From positions 1-39,855 of the forward strand of contig PKDJ01000147.1 of the NCBI GenBank assembly GCA_002862545.1: a stretch of 39,855 nt of DNA, given 5' to 3'. Origin of the DNA: Pseudomonadota bacterium (GTDB taxonomy: Bacteria > Myxococcota_A > UBA796 > GCA-2862545). The position numbers and the translations under genes are program-made. The notes beneath the pieces were generated by a model, which ran no database searches, had not been told where the DNA came from, and saw only the letters and a program-made list of their open reading frames with translations. Below are positions 20,170 to 28,333 of the stretch, piece by piece. Position 1 is the stretch's first letter; each line of letters starts with the position of its first letter.

Positions 20170-21881
20170 TCCACCACCACGGACAGGTAGTATTCGCCGG
20201 ACAGCCCCGCGCTGTCGACCACCAGGTATCGATTCTCGGTGAACGGTGTGTCATTCTCCCAGACGATGCTCTCGAAAGAATCGTGCTGAGTATCGGCGTA
20301 ACCGGCGCAGCTCTCGACGAGATTGCACTGGTACAGCCAGTACAGAATCGGGTCGCTGCCGGGCATGCTGACCTCCACCGTGACGCGCTCGTACGGGGCG
20401 AGCTGCACCGGGGCGATACCCTCACCGCCCGGAGCTGACACGAGACAGGTCGGGATGCCGATCGGATCGAGCACGTTCGCATGGCCAGCGACATCCCCGA
20501 CGTAGGCCCCCGTCTCGAGGTACGGGGCGTCCATGGCATCGACGCACTCCGGGTAGAGCACGTCAGTGAGGAGGTCGGTGAACGACACGTCGAGCGTGAA
20601 GAGATCGGTCACGGCCGGCAAGCCTGGGAACTTGACCGAGTCGAGCACCAGGTAGAGAGTCTGCCGCTCGTCACTCTCGTTGTAGTAGGACAACACCTCG
20701 GCGTCCGTGCCGGTGCCGTCGGAGCCGACCAGGCAGGTCGCACCGGCGCGGTAGCAGTCTTCGGCCAGGTAGACAGAGGCGTCGTCCTGCGGCAGCTGGT
20801 AGACGAACTCGACGTACTGGTTGGGCTCGAGGCCGACCTTGAGCAGTCCGTCGGGCCCCGAGGCGCTGTAGCCCGTGCAGCCGAACGCACCCGGGTTGTT
20901 GTCCGAGCCGAGGTCGCTGATGTCGCCGTAGTAGGTGCCGGGGCGGACAACGTCCATCACCTCGGCCTCCTCGCAGTTGGCTGCCGGGCGGAGCTCCTCG
21001 CGGCCCTCGACGTCCCTGAACTCGCCGTGGATGTACTGGTCGGACTGCACCTGCAGCGTCACGCGGTTGCCCTCGATCTCCACCTCTCCGAACGTCCAGC
21101 GCCCGAGAGCGAGCGTCACGGGCGAGTAGTCCCACAGGTCGAAGTCTGCGAAGTCGAGGTCGTACGCGCCCGTGTCCTCGAGGTGGAACAGGCGACTGTC
21201 GTTGGGGGTGACGACGGCAAGGTACACGTCGCCTACACCGCCAGGCTCCCAGCGCAGGGGGACAGGATTGGCGCTGTGGAAGGTGTGCCCGCTGCGGGGG
21301 TCGGGCTCGTAGACCACCATGGGGCTGGCCATCTCGATGTCGCTCTCGCCACTGTAGGCCGGCCAGTCACCCCCGCCCAGCGTGAGGCCCAGGGTCTCCG
21401 GTATGGACGATGGCATGCCAAGATCCGTGAGGTAGTACCCAAGGTTTCGATCGGCATCCCAGGTGGCCTCTGCCGTGAAGGGGCCGAGCTGGAGCGTCGG
21501 TCCCAAGTCGCGCGTGAGAATCGCGTCGCCGATCTGGTCGTCGTAGGTGGAGATCGGCACCCACGTTCCAGGATCGACCGGGTATTCCTGGACGCAGTAC
21601 GTGCTCGGTCGTGTGAGGCATTGAGCGAGGTTGAGCCACCCGCGGTCGGCCTCGGTGAACACCCCGGCCAGGAGATTCTGCGCACCGAGCTGGGCCTGTG
21701 GTGCGAGAGCCATGAGGGTGACGTGCCCCTCGTCCGTGCCGCGTGGGCCGGTCGGCAGCGTCGTGCCGGGCTCGCTCGTGCCCACGGCGCCATCACCGGG
21801 CTCCACCGATGCGGTGTCGTCCGAGCTGCTCGTGCAGGCCGATAGCAGCAGGGCGGCCGTGGCGACGCACAGGCAACGCAT
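20166..21881 (-). CDS. Predicted lipoprotein A, tandem paralogue of the downstream gene
   Basis: This 571-aa lipoprotein starts at the ATG at 21881, which has GAGG seven bases upstream. The open frame extends to 22094, but that part overlaps the kinase gene. The signal peptide ends in LLLSAC with Cys16, followed by a Ser/Thr/Asp-rich tether. The mature protein has an N-terminal region shared with lipoprotein B and two C-terminal beta modules (about 325-430 and 455-571). Each module carries the pattern of GC near the start and C......C.G/C.V later, and ends with TLYLVLDS or NRYLVVDS. I recognise no characterised family. Being directly downstream of the sensor kinase gene suggests a shared envelope function. 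Confidence 0.87.
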   Translation of the reverse strand: MRCLCVATAALLLSACTSSSDDTASVEPGDGAVGTSEPGTTLPTGPRGTDEGHVTLMALAPQAQLGAQNLLAGVFTEADRGWLNLAQCLTRPSTYCVQEYPVDPGTWVPISTYDDQIGDAILTRDLGPTLQLGPFTAEATWDADRNLGYYLTDLGMPSSIPETLGLTLGGGDWPAYSGESDIEMASPMVVYEPDPRSGHTFHSANPVPLRWEPGGVGDVYLAVVTPNDSRLFHLEDTGAYDLDFADFDLWDYSPVTLALGRWTFGEVEIEGNRVTLQVQSDQYIHGEFRDVEGREELRPAANCEEAEVMDVVRPGTYYGDISDLGSDNNPGAFGCTGYSASGPDGLLKVGLEPNQYVEFVYQLPQDDASVYLAEDCYRAGATCLVGSDGTGTDAEVLSYYNESDERQTLYLVLDSVKFPGLPAVTDLFTLDVSFTDLLTDVLYPECVDAMDAPYLETGAYVGDVAGHANVLDPIGIPTCLVSAPGGEGIAPVQLAPYERVTVEVSMPGSDPILYWLYQCNLVESCAGYADTQHDSFESIVWENDTPFTENRYLVVDSAGLSGEYYLSVVVE

Positions 21882-21945
21882 TTCAGATCCTCGGCGACCG
21901 TTCATTGAGAGGTCCAACCTATCCGTAAAGTGGACGATGCGCCGG

Positions 21946-23970
21946 CTATCGGGCGGGGAGGCGGAGGACGAATCGAGAGCCACCCTCGATGCCCTCCTCG
22001 CAGACGACCCGGCCGCGGTGGGCTCGAGCGATCTCCGCGACCTGGGAGAGTCCGAGGCCATGCCCGCCTGACCTGCCGCGATTGTCCCCTTCAACGCGAA
22101 CGAATCGCTCGAAGATCGAGCGGCGCATGTCCGTGGGGACGCCGAGGCCGTTGTCTGTCACGGAGAGCTCGACGAACCGGCCCTCTTGGAACAGCTTGAG
22201 CCACACGTGGGCGGACGAGTCCTCGCGTCGGTACTTGAGAGCGTTGTCGAGCAGACAGCTCAGGGCATCCCGGAGGGCATCGAGATCGCCGAGGACCTCG
22301 TCTGTGGGATGCAGATCGGCCGCGAAGCCGACGCCGGCAGCCTCGAGCCGAGGCCCCCACTGGTCGATGGCCGCGAGTGCCGCTTCCTCCGGGTCGAAGG
22401 GGGTGGGATCAGGGATCTGCCGCTCCCTCGCCACCGCAAGGACCTCTTCGACGCGCTCGGTGAGTCGATCCGACTCGTCGACGATGCGTCGTGCCATGAG
22501 CTGAAGCTGTCTCTCGTCGCGAAAGGCGCCGACCTCGATGTTCTCCGCCATGACCCGGATGCCGGCAAGCGGAGTCTTGAGCTCGTGGGTCACTCGAGTC
22601 GTGAAGTCGCGCTGTCGCTGCAGGAGCACCTCGCTCTGTCGCGACGCCTTGAGCTGAGCAAGCAGTGCGAGCACGCCGAGCGCGGCCATGAAGATCGTGA
22701 CTGTCAGCGGAATAGTCCACTGGCCGGCGCGCTCGGCCTCGAGCTCGTCGAGTGCTGCCGCGCGCACGCCGAGTCGGTACTCGGGAAAGCTCTGGCCAAG
22801 GGGGACCTCGAGCACGACACGGCCGCCACGACGGGACCCCTCGACCCAGCGTCCGCTGGAGTCACGCACGACGGCATACCTCTCGAGCCGCTGCAGTCCG
22901 CGGGACTTCAGGAACTCGCTGACGAGGGCGCGTCCCTCGAGCTGAAGGGCGACGCCGATACCGCTCTCGGACGACCCGACGTACAGCAGGTAGGGATCGG
23001 CGCTGTACTGGTCTCGGACGAAGCGTGGCGCCGCACTCTGGGGGGCTTCGGTCTCAGCCGGCAGGAGCTTCTCGACGACCTCTCGGTAGGCGGCGACGCG
23101 ACGGCGTGCCTGCTGCAGAGCGGAGTCGAGCCGAGAGACCTGTTCGCGTCGGCCGATGCCTCGGCGCAGTACGGGCAGCGCGGCGTGCTCCACGAGCTGA
23201 AGGGGTGCAGCAGCGGCTGGGGCATCGAGGCTCGTGATCTCAAGACCCAGGCGGTAGTAGAGGTCGAGACCGCCCTCCGCCTCACCGCTCTTCACCAGCA
23301 GGTCTGCGACGTGACTGCGGTTCGCCGCCAGTCGATACGGCGGCACACCCTCCTCGGCAGCGCGAACCAACGGAAGCTCGGCGCCCGGGTCGACCTCCTC
23401 GAGCGCTGCGAGGGCGTCGTCCCAGTTGCCTTCCTCTTCGAACAGCTGCGCGGCCTCACTCGCCGCGTAGAGGCGCACCGGGAGGTCCGCGCCATCACAG
23501 GAGCGAAGGAGTATCCGGGCACGATCGGAGGCTGGGATCCCCGCATCATCTCGGAAGGCATTCGCCTCGGCGATGCACTCGTGACGCATCAGGCGGCTCG
23601 ACTGCTCGATCACCGGGCGAGTGGGAAAGAGCAGCGTCGGCTCGGCACGACGGCCTCGCCCGGGAGGACGCCAGACGTACAGGCTCGAGAACCACGGCCA
23701 GCGCTGCCGCAGTCTCTGCTGGCGCCTGGCTGCGGCTTCCGGTGCGTCGTCTAGGGTCGTCACCGACTCGCGCAGTGCTCCGAGGAGGCGCTCCTCCCAG
23801 TCGGCGACGGCCTCGCTGAGGGTGTCTTCGACCTCGCGAGCCACTCTCTCCTGCATCTGAGAGCGCAGATCCGTGACCAGGTAGATGGCGATCAGCGTGA
23901 TCAGGCCGAACACGCCGGTGGTGATCCACGGCTGGACGGAGGCGGGGATGGTCGGGAAAGAAGACTTCAC
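21946..23970 (-). CDS. Membrane sensor histidine kinase with large periplasmic domain
   Basis: This 674-aa kinase starts at the GTG at 23970. GGAGG lies rather far (14 bases) upstream, and an ATG at 24039 is a longer option. The first membrane segment is at about 15-34. A periplasmic region of roughly 375 residues is helical and Arg/Glu-rich, and no PAS, Cache or HAMP domain is evident. The second membrane segment is at about 412-436. The dimerisation/phosphoacceptor box is RVTHELKTPLAGIR with H462. The ATPase domain has an N-box (LLDNALKY), DNGLGVP and GGHGLGLS. It is the first gene of the run leading to two lipoproteins and an OmpR-type regulator. The stimulus is unknown. Confidence 0.95.
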   Translation of the reverse strand: MKSSFPTIPASVQPWITTGVFGLITLIAIYLVTDLRSQMQERVAREVEDTLSEAVADWEERLLGALRESVTTLDDAPEAAARRQQRLRQRWPWFSSLYVWRPPGRGRRAEPTLLFPTRPVIEQSSRLMRHECIAEANAFRDDAGIPASDRARILLRSCDGADLPVRLYAASEAAQLFEEEGNWDDALAALEEVDPGAELPLVRAAEEGVPPYRLAANRSHVADLLVKSGEAEGGLDLYYRLGLEITSLDAPAAAAPLQLVEHAALPVLRRGIGRREQVSRLDSALQQARRRVAAYREVVEKLLPAETEAPQSAAPRFVRDQYSADPYLLYVGSSESGIGVALQLEGRALVSEFLKSRGLQRLERYAVVRDSSGRWVEGSRRGGRVVLEVPLGQSFPEYRLGVRAAALDELEAERAGQWTIPLTVTIFMAALGVLALLAQLKASRQSEVLLQRQRDFTTRVTHELKTPLAGIRVMAENIEVGAFRDERQLQLMARRIVDESDRLTERVEEVLAVARERQIPDPTPFDPEEAALAAIDQWGPRLEAAGVGFAADLHPTDEVLGDLDALRDALSCLLDNALKYRREDSSAHVWLKLFQEGRFVELSVTDNGLGVPTDMRRSIFERFVRVEGDNRGRSGGHGLGLSQVAEIARAHRGRVVCEEGIEGGSRFVLRLPAR

Positions 23971-24182
23971 GGGCGGGTCATAATCCTCCGGCGAGGCAGA
24001 CCCCGAGGTGCGCGACACATCCCGACGAACAGGGGTCAATGCCCGCCAGAGGGGAGAGCGCTCCGCGTTGAAGTGGGAGGGCTGATGTCAGCGTTTCTTG
24101 ACGGCTTCGTGTGGACCGTGCACCTTGCGCCCCGATTGATGTACTGGCCGCGACGTGCAAGCGGCCCACGGAGGAAGTCCCG

Positions 24183-25499
24183 ATGAGCTTCGACAAGTCC
24201 CTTGCTGCCGGTCTCCTCGCCGCTGTTCTGCTCTCCGCGTGTGGCAGCAGCGAGGCGCCGGCACCAGAGCCGGCGCCCAAGGCAGAGCCTGCAGCGCCCA
24301 AGGCCGAGCCTGAGCCCGAGCCCGAGGCCGCGAAGAAGGCGCCCGAGGGACCGCTCCCGGCACTCCTGATGGTGCAGTCCTGGTTCCCGGCCTCCGGGGC
24401 CATGAAGCCCATGCCCGCCAAGCTCACGGTCTGGCGAACGGACGGGAAGGACTGGTACTCCGAGGAGATTCTGGACAAGGAGTCCTCGGTCTTCCACAAG
24501 GCCATGCCCTGGCGCGATGGCATCCTGACGGCAGGAGCAGGGGCCATTGGCGGCAAGCCCGCGGCGCCCGCGAAGCTCAGCCACTGGACTCACAGCGGCG
24601 AGGGCTGGACCGAGACGGTACTGTGGAAGCAGGCCTGGGAGGGCAAGTTCCAGCGGCTGCGCGACGTCGAGGTCGCGGATCTCGATGGCGACGGGAAGGA
24701 AGAGATCGCCATCGCGACGCACGACATGGGCGTCGTCGCCATCGTCAGCGAGGGTGATGATGGCACTTGGAGCGCGCAGGAGTTCGACAAGGCGGCCGAC
24801 ACCTTCGTTCACGAGGTGGAGATTGGCGATGTCGACGGCGACGGCAAGAAGGAGTTCTACGTCACACCGTCGGGGCGCAACAAGGCCAGCGGTGAGTCCC
24901 AGGCCGGCGGGGTCGCTCGCTACGACTTCAAGGACGGCAAGTACGCAAAGTCCAAGGTCGTGTGGTGGGACGAGTCGCACGCGAAGGAGATCCTCGTCGC
25001 CGACATGGACGCCGACGGCACCGACGAGCTCTACGTGGTCAAGGAGGGCCACGTCGAGAAGAAGGGCAAGCGCACCAAGCTCATCGATCCGGTCAACATC
25101 GTCCGCATGGTCCCGGGCGCCGGTGGAGCCTGGACCGAGGAGGTCGTGGCCAAGCTCGAGGGCGATCCGCAGTGCCGGTTCCTCTTCGCCGGTGACGTGA
25201 ACCACGACGGCAAGCTCGACCTCGTCGCCGCTGGCAAGGACACGGGTCTCTGGCTGCTCGAGCGCCAGGACGACGGCACGTACGTGAACTCGCTGATCGA
25301 CAAGCAGAGCGCTGGCTTCGAGCATGCCGCCGTTCAGGCGGACCTCGACGGTGACGGCAAGCTCGAGGTCTACGTGGCCTCGGACAAGCACAAGCAGTTC
25401 CGTCGCTACGTCTTCAACGGGGAGAGCTGGGACCGCGAGGTGATCGCGGAGTTTCCGCCAAAGCACATCACCTGGAACATCCAGCCCGCGAAGCTGTGA
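24183..25499 (+). CDS. FG-GAP/VCBS-type repeat lipoprotein
   Basis: This 438-aa lipoprotein starts at the ATG at 24183, with GGAGG eight bases upstream. The lipobox is LLSAC with Cys20. An Ala/Pro/Glu/Lys-rich tether (about 24-58) precedes a predicted beta-propeller. Five Asp-rich calcium-loop motifs are visible: DLDGDGKEE (166), DVDGDGKKE (216), DMDADGTDE (274), DVNHDGKLD (338) and DLDGDGKLE (387). These are FG-GAP/VCBS hallmarks, typical of integrin-like propellers. The Lys content is higher than in neighbouring genes. It is divergent from the histidine kinase operon and convergent with greB. Ligand binding or a surface structural role is likely. Confidence 0.9.
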   Translation: MSFDKSLAAGLLAAVLLSACGSSEAPAPEPAPKAEPAAPKAEPEPEPEAAKKAPEGPLPALLMVQSWFPASGAMKPMPAKLTVWRTDGKDWYSEEILDKESSVFHKAMPWRDGILTAGAGAIGGKPAAPAKLSHWTHSGEGWTETVLWKQAWEGKFQRLRDVEVADLDGDGKEEIAIATHDMGVVAIVSEGDDGTWSAQEFDKAADTFVHEVEIGDVDGDGKKEFYVTPSGRNKASGESQAGGVARYDFKDGKYAKSKVVWWDESHAKEILVADMDADGTDELYVVKEGHVEKKGKRTKLIDPVNIVRMVPGAGGAWTEEVVAKLEGDPQCRFLFAGDVNHDGKLDLVAAGKDTGLWLLERQDDGTYVNSLIDKQSAGFEHAAVQADLDGDGKLEVYVASDKHKQFRRYVFNGESWDREVIAEFPPKHITWNIQPAKL

Positions 25500-25540
25500 T
25501 CGCTGCCGGGCGTGGGCCAGTGGCCCGCTCCGGCTAGCGA
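25500..25540. terminator. Hairpin between convergent genes, candidate bidirectional terminator
   Basis: This starts at the base after the stop codon of the FG-GAP lipoprotein gene. Outer arms TCGCT/AGCGA and GCCGG/CCGGC and inner arms GGGCC/GGCCC enclose an AGT loop, with a small internal loop and a one-base bulge. It lies in the only gap (54 bases) between this gene and the end of greB. No T-run follows on either strand, so it may need Rho or act only as a 3'-end stabiliser. Confidence 0.5.
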
Positions 25541-25553
25541 TGTGGGGCCGGCG

Positions 25554-26102
25554 TCAGGCGTGAGAGCGCGTGTGGCGTCGGGCGTTCTCCTCCATGGTGA
25601 AGCGCAGGACCTCGGGCAGGGGCTCCTGCGGCTCGAAGGACACCTCGATCAGCTCGATCTCCCGTGTTCCCCCCGGAGCGCTGAAGCTCACGCTGTCGCC
25701 CTCGGTCTTGCCCATGAGAGCGCGCGCGAGGGGAGAGCGCCACGAGAGCACACCGGCCTCCACGTCGACCTCGTCCTCACCGTAGATGCGCCACGTCTGC
25801 TGCTCACCGTCCTCGTCCTCGATCACGACGGTCGCACCGAAGCGTACCGTGTCGCCGCTCATCTGCGCGGGGTCGACCGGTCGGGCCTTCTCGAGCCGCT
25901 TGATGAGGAAGCGTCGTCGACTGTCGATCTTGCGGAGACGCTTCTTTCCGTAGAGGTACTCTGCGTTCTCGCTCCGGTCGCCCAGTGATGCAGCGTACGA
26001 GACCTCGGAGACCACGCGAGGGCGCTCCTCCTTCTCGAGCCAGAGGAGCTCTCGGCGAATCCGCTCGAGGCCGTTGAGCGTGATGTAGTTCGGGTGCGAC
26101 AT
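25554..26102 (-). CDS. greB: Transcription elongation factor GreB
   Basis: This factor rescues backtracked RNA polymerase by stimulating transcript cleavage. It is 182 aa from the ATG at 26102. The open frame upstream to 26348 lacks family similarity. The N-terminal coiled coil carries the GreB signature SLGDRSENAEYLYGKKRLRK (39-58), which includes the acidic tip residues D42 and E45. The C-terminal FKBP-like domain contains SWRSPLARALMGKTEGD and ends in the usual VSF segment. About 15-20 extra residues at the C-terminus (FTMEENARRHTRSHA) exceed the usual length. It is convergent with the FG-GAP gene, and its start is 16 bases from a possible divergent small gene. Confidence 0.95.
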   Translation of the reverse strand: MSHPNYITLNGLERIRRELLWLEKEERPRVVSEVSYAASLGDRSENAEYLYGKKRLRKIDSRRRFLIKRLEKARPVDPAQMSGDTVRFGATVVIEDEDGEQQTWRIYGEDEVDVEAGVLSWRSPLARALMGKTEGDSVSFSAPGGTREIELIEVSFEPQEPLPEVLRFTMEENARRHTRSHA

Positions 26103-26118
26103 GGGATACCCTGTCGCC

Positions 26119-26355
26119 ATGCCTGACGACTTTTCGTGGAGTGGTCGCCCGAAGCCGAAGAGCTCGGGCGGATTTGTGACTTCTATCGGACTCAACGAGG
26201 GTCCGCTGCCGCTCGCGGTGGACCCTTCGGCGCCGAGTGCGAGACCGCGCTCGGGAGGGGAGGGACGAGGCTCGGCTGGCCCACAGCTCGAGGTCGAGGT
26301 GCTCGAGGACGCTCCCGATCGACGCCGCAGCCCGTCGGGGCGCTTCAAGATCTAG
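26119..26355 (+). CDS. Possible small protein, 78 aa
   Basis: This is a plus-strand open frame from ATG at 26119 to TAG at 26355. It exactly fills the gap between the greB start and the stop of the minus-strand lipoprotein gene, with four bases left before the latter. Third codon positions are mostly G or C but not uniformly. The product is Pro/Ser/Gly-rich and probably disordered (SGRPKPKSSGG near the start, LEVEVLEDAPDRRR near the end). No Shine-Dalgarno is evident and I recognise no family. It could be a chance frame in the greB leader. Confidence 0.4.
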   Translation: MPDDFSWSGRPKPKSSGGFVTSIGLNEGPLPLAVDPSAPSARPRSGGEGRGSAGPQLEVEVLEDAPDRRRSPSGRFKI

Positions 26356-26359
26356 CGCC

Positions 26360-27166
26360 TCATTCGCCGGTGGCTCCGCCGCTGTAGCCGGGACCCGCAG
26401 CGGCCTCATCACCCAGGTAGATGTCGGCCGTCACGTTGAAGCCTGCGAGGCGCGAATCGACGACCTTGAGCTCCCATCGAAAGACACCGGCGGTGTCCTG
26501 TCCGGGGGGCAGGAGCGACTCGGTCTCGAAGGTGAGCATCGGGACGACGGACATGCCCTGTGCCGCCTCGTTCATCCCGAGGTCCTCTAGGCGAGGGAAG
26601 GTGATGTCGTCGTAGAAGTGCACCAGCTCCCCGTCCTTCAGGAAGTCGATGTCGGTCCGGAAGGGGAAGAAGGTCCGGGGAATGATCTCGTGCAGGTTCT
26701 CGACGTCGGAGACCGAGTAGCCCTCGGGGGCCTCCTCGAAGTCGGGCAGGACGCTCCAGACCAGGAAGATCGCACGGTCACCGAGGAGGTCCTCTGGCTG
26801 AAACAGGCGCGTGCTCGTGAGCCCACAGTCCGCGAGCCCCTCGGCGAAGAGGGTGTCGTGGGGGGGAGGGTCGTCCGTCACGGGCTCCAGCGTGGGCAGG
26901 AAGATCTGCTGGATGGGATCCCAGGCCTGGTAGTGCCCCTCCATCAGACAGTCCGTGATGGCGCTGATGTCGCGGTCGGCTGCGATCTCGGTGGAGAAGA
27001 TCGCGAAGTCACCGACGTCCCACAGGGGCTCATTGATCGGCTCGATCACCACCTCGATCTCCGGGCTCCGCGTGCGGGGCTCGTCCACGGGCTCGGGCGG
27101 CGGCTCGTCTTCCTTGCACCCCGAGGCCGCGATGAGCAGAACCAGCATCTGTGTCAGCAGTCGCAT
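26360..27166 (-). CDS. Predicted lipoprotein, unknown function
   Basis: This protein is 268 aa from the ATG at 27166, which has an excellent GGAGGG-type site immediately upstream. The longer frame to 27238 adds a non-signal sequence. The lipobox is AASGC with Cys17. A Glu/Pro-rich tether follows (KEDEPPPEPVDEP, 18-30), then an acidic domain with Cys residues (DCLMEG, ADCGL) and many aromatic residues. It ends with a Gly-rich tail. No family is recognised. It is divergent from rlmN across 99 bases. Confidence 0.82.
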   Translation of the reverse strand: MRLLTQMLVLLIAASGCKEDEPPPEPVDEPRTRSPEIEVVIEPINEPLWDVGDFAIFSTEIAADRDISAITDCLMEGHYQAWDPIQQIFLPTLEPVTDDPPPHDTLFAEGLADCGLTSTRLFQPEDLLGDRAIFLVWSVLPDFEEAPEGYSVSDVENLHEIIPRTFFPFRTDIDFLKDGELVHFYDDITFPRLEDLGMNEAAQGMSVVPMLTFETESLLPPGQDTAGVFRWELKVVDSRLAGFNVTADIYLGDEAAAGPGYSGGATGE

Positions 27167-27265
27167 CCACCCTCCGTGTCGCACTCCTGCCCGCGTATTG
27201 TACGTGTGAGCCTGGCGCGACTCCGCGGGACAGCGCATGCTGCATGTACGGGAGGAAGAGACCGA

Positions 27266-28333
27266 GTGTCTACCCTAGACCTCTATGCCCTGGACGAAGC
27301 CGCGCTCCAAGCTCAGCTGAAGGACTGGGGGCAGCCCGCTTACCGCGCGACGCAGATCCGCCGCTGGCTCTACGAGCGCGGGGTGACGGATCCGGCCGAG
27401 TGGACGGATCTCCCCAAGGCGCTCCGCGGGCAGCTGGCCTCGGAGGCGTCGGTCGGAACCCTGGAGCGCGTCACCGAGCAGGCGGCGCGCGATGGTACCC
27501 AGAAGCGGCTCTACCGGCTCCATGACGGCCAGCTCGTGGAGGCGGTGCTGATGCCCTACGGAGACGGTCGGCGCACGGCGTGCATCTCGTCCCAGGCGGG
27601 CTGCGCGATGGGGTGTGTCTTCTGCGCAACCGGGCAGATGGGCTTCGCTCGGCACCTCACGAGCGCAGAGGTCTTCGAGCAGGCCGCACGCTTCTCGGCC
27701 GAGCTGGCTGCACGGGGCGAGCGCCTGTCGAACGTCGTCCTGATGGGCATGGGAGAGCCCTTCCACAACTACGATGCGGTCCTCGTGGCGATTCGTCGGC
27801 TGATGTCCGACCTCGGAATCGGTGCGCGCCACATCACGGTGAGCACCGTCGGGCTGGTGCCGGCGATTCGCCGCTTTGCGGCCGAGGGGCTGCAGGTGAC
27901 CCTGGCGATCAGCCTGCACGCGGCAACGGACGAGGAGCGCTCCCGCCTCCTGCCCGTGAATCGTCGCTGGCCGCTCTCGGACCTCCTCGATGCCTGCCGC
28001 CACTATGCGGAGGCGAGTGGCCGCCGGGTCACCTTCGAGTGGGCCCTCATCGCGGGTCGCAACGACGGTGAGGAACAGGCGGCGGCGCTCGGGAGGCTCC
28101 TGCGTGGCCTGCGGTGCCACGTCAACCTGATTCCCCTCAACCCGACGGGTGGGTACGGAGGCACCCCAAGCTCTGCAGACGCCTGCCGCAACTTCATCGA
28201 TGTCCTTCAGGACTACGGTGTTCCGGCCACGGTTCGAGTCCGTCGTGGAATCGACATCGACGCGGGCTGTGGACAGCTGAAGAGCAAGGTCCAGCGGCGG
28301 GCGAGGCGCGCGACGCCGACCGGGAGCCCCTAG
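27266..28333 (+). CDS. rlmN: 23S rRNA (adenine-2503-C2)-methyltransferase RlmN
   Basis: This radical-SAM enzyme methylates C2 of A2503 in 23S rRNA (and A37 of some tRNAs). It is 355 aa from the GTG at 27266, with GGAGG ten bases upstream. The much longer upstream frame overlaps a lipoprotein gene and is rejected. The Fe-S cluster cysteines are C113, C117 and C120 in CAMGCVFC. MGMGEPFHNYD is the SAM-binding GGE-like region. The C-terminal methyl-carrier Cys is C335 in DIDAGCGQL. The ending is family-typical. The 3' end overlaps the convergent kinase gene by four bases. Confidence 0.97.
   Translation: MSTLDLYALDEAALQAQLKDWGQPAYRATQIRRWLYERGVTDPAEWTDLPKALRGQLASEASVGTLERVTEQAARDGTQKRLYRLHDGQLVEAVLMPYGDGRRTACISSQAGCAMGCVFCATGQMGFARHLTSAEVFEQAARFSAELAARGERLSNVVLMGMGEPFHNYDAVLVAIRRLMSDLGIGARHITVSTVGLVPAIRRFAAEGLQVTLAISLHAATDEERSRLLPVNRRWPLSDLLDACRHYAEASGRRVTFEWALIAGRNDGEEQAAALGRLLRGLRCHVNLIPLNPTGGYGGTPSSADACRNFIDVLQDYGVPATVRVRRGIDIDAGCGQLKSKVQRRARRATPTGSP

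Noticed and set aside
20481..21845. Long plus-strand frame opposite lipoprotein A
   Set aside because: Antisense shadow. The minus strand has the lipobox, the ribosome site and similarity to its neighbour.
22186..23754. 522-codon plus-strand frame opposite the histidine kinase gene
   Set aside because: Shadow of a clear kinase with intact H-box and ATPase motifs.
24036..25466. 476-codon minus-strand frame opposite the FG-GAP lipoprotein gene
   Set aside because: Shadow. The repeated Asp-rich calcium loops on the plus strand prove the coding strand.
26618..27265. Upstream extension of the rlmN frame to 26618
   Set aside because: It runs antisense through a lipoprotein gene with a good signal peptide and ribosome site. 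RlmN begins normally at GTG 27266.
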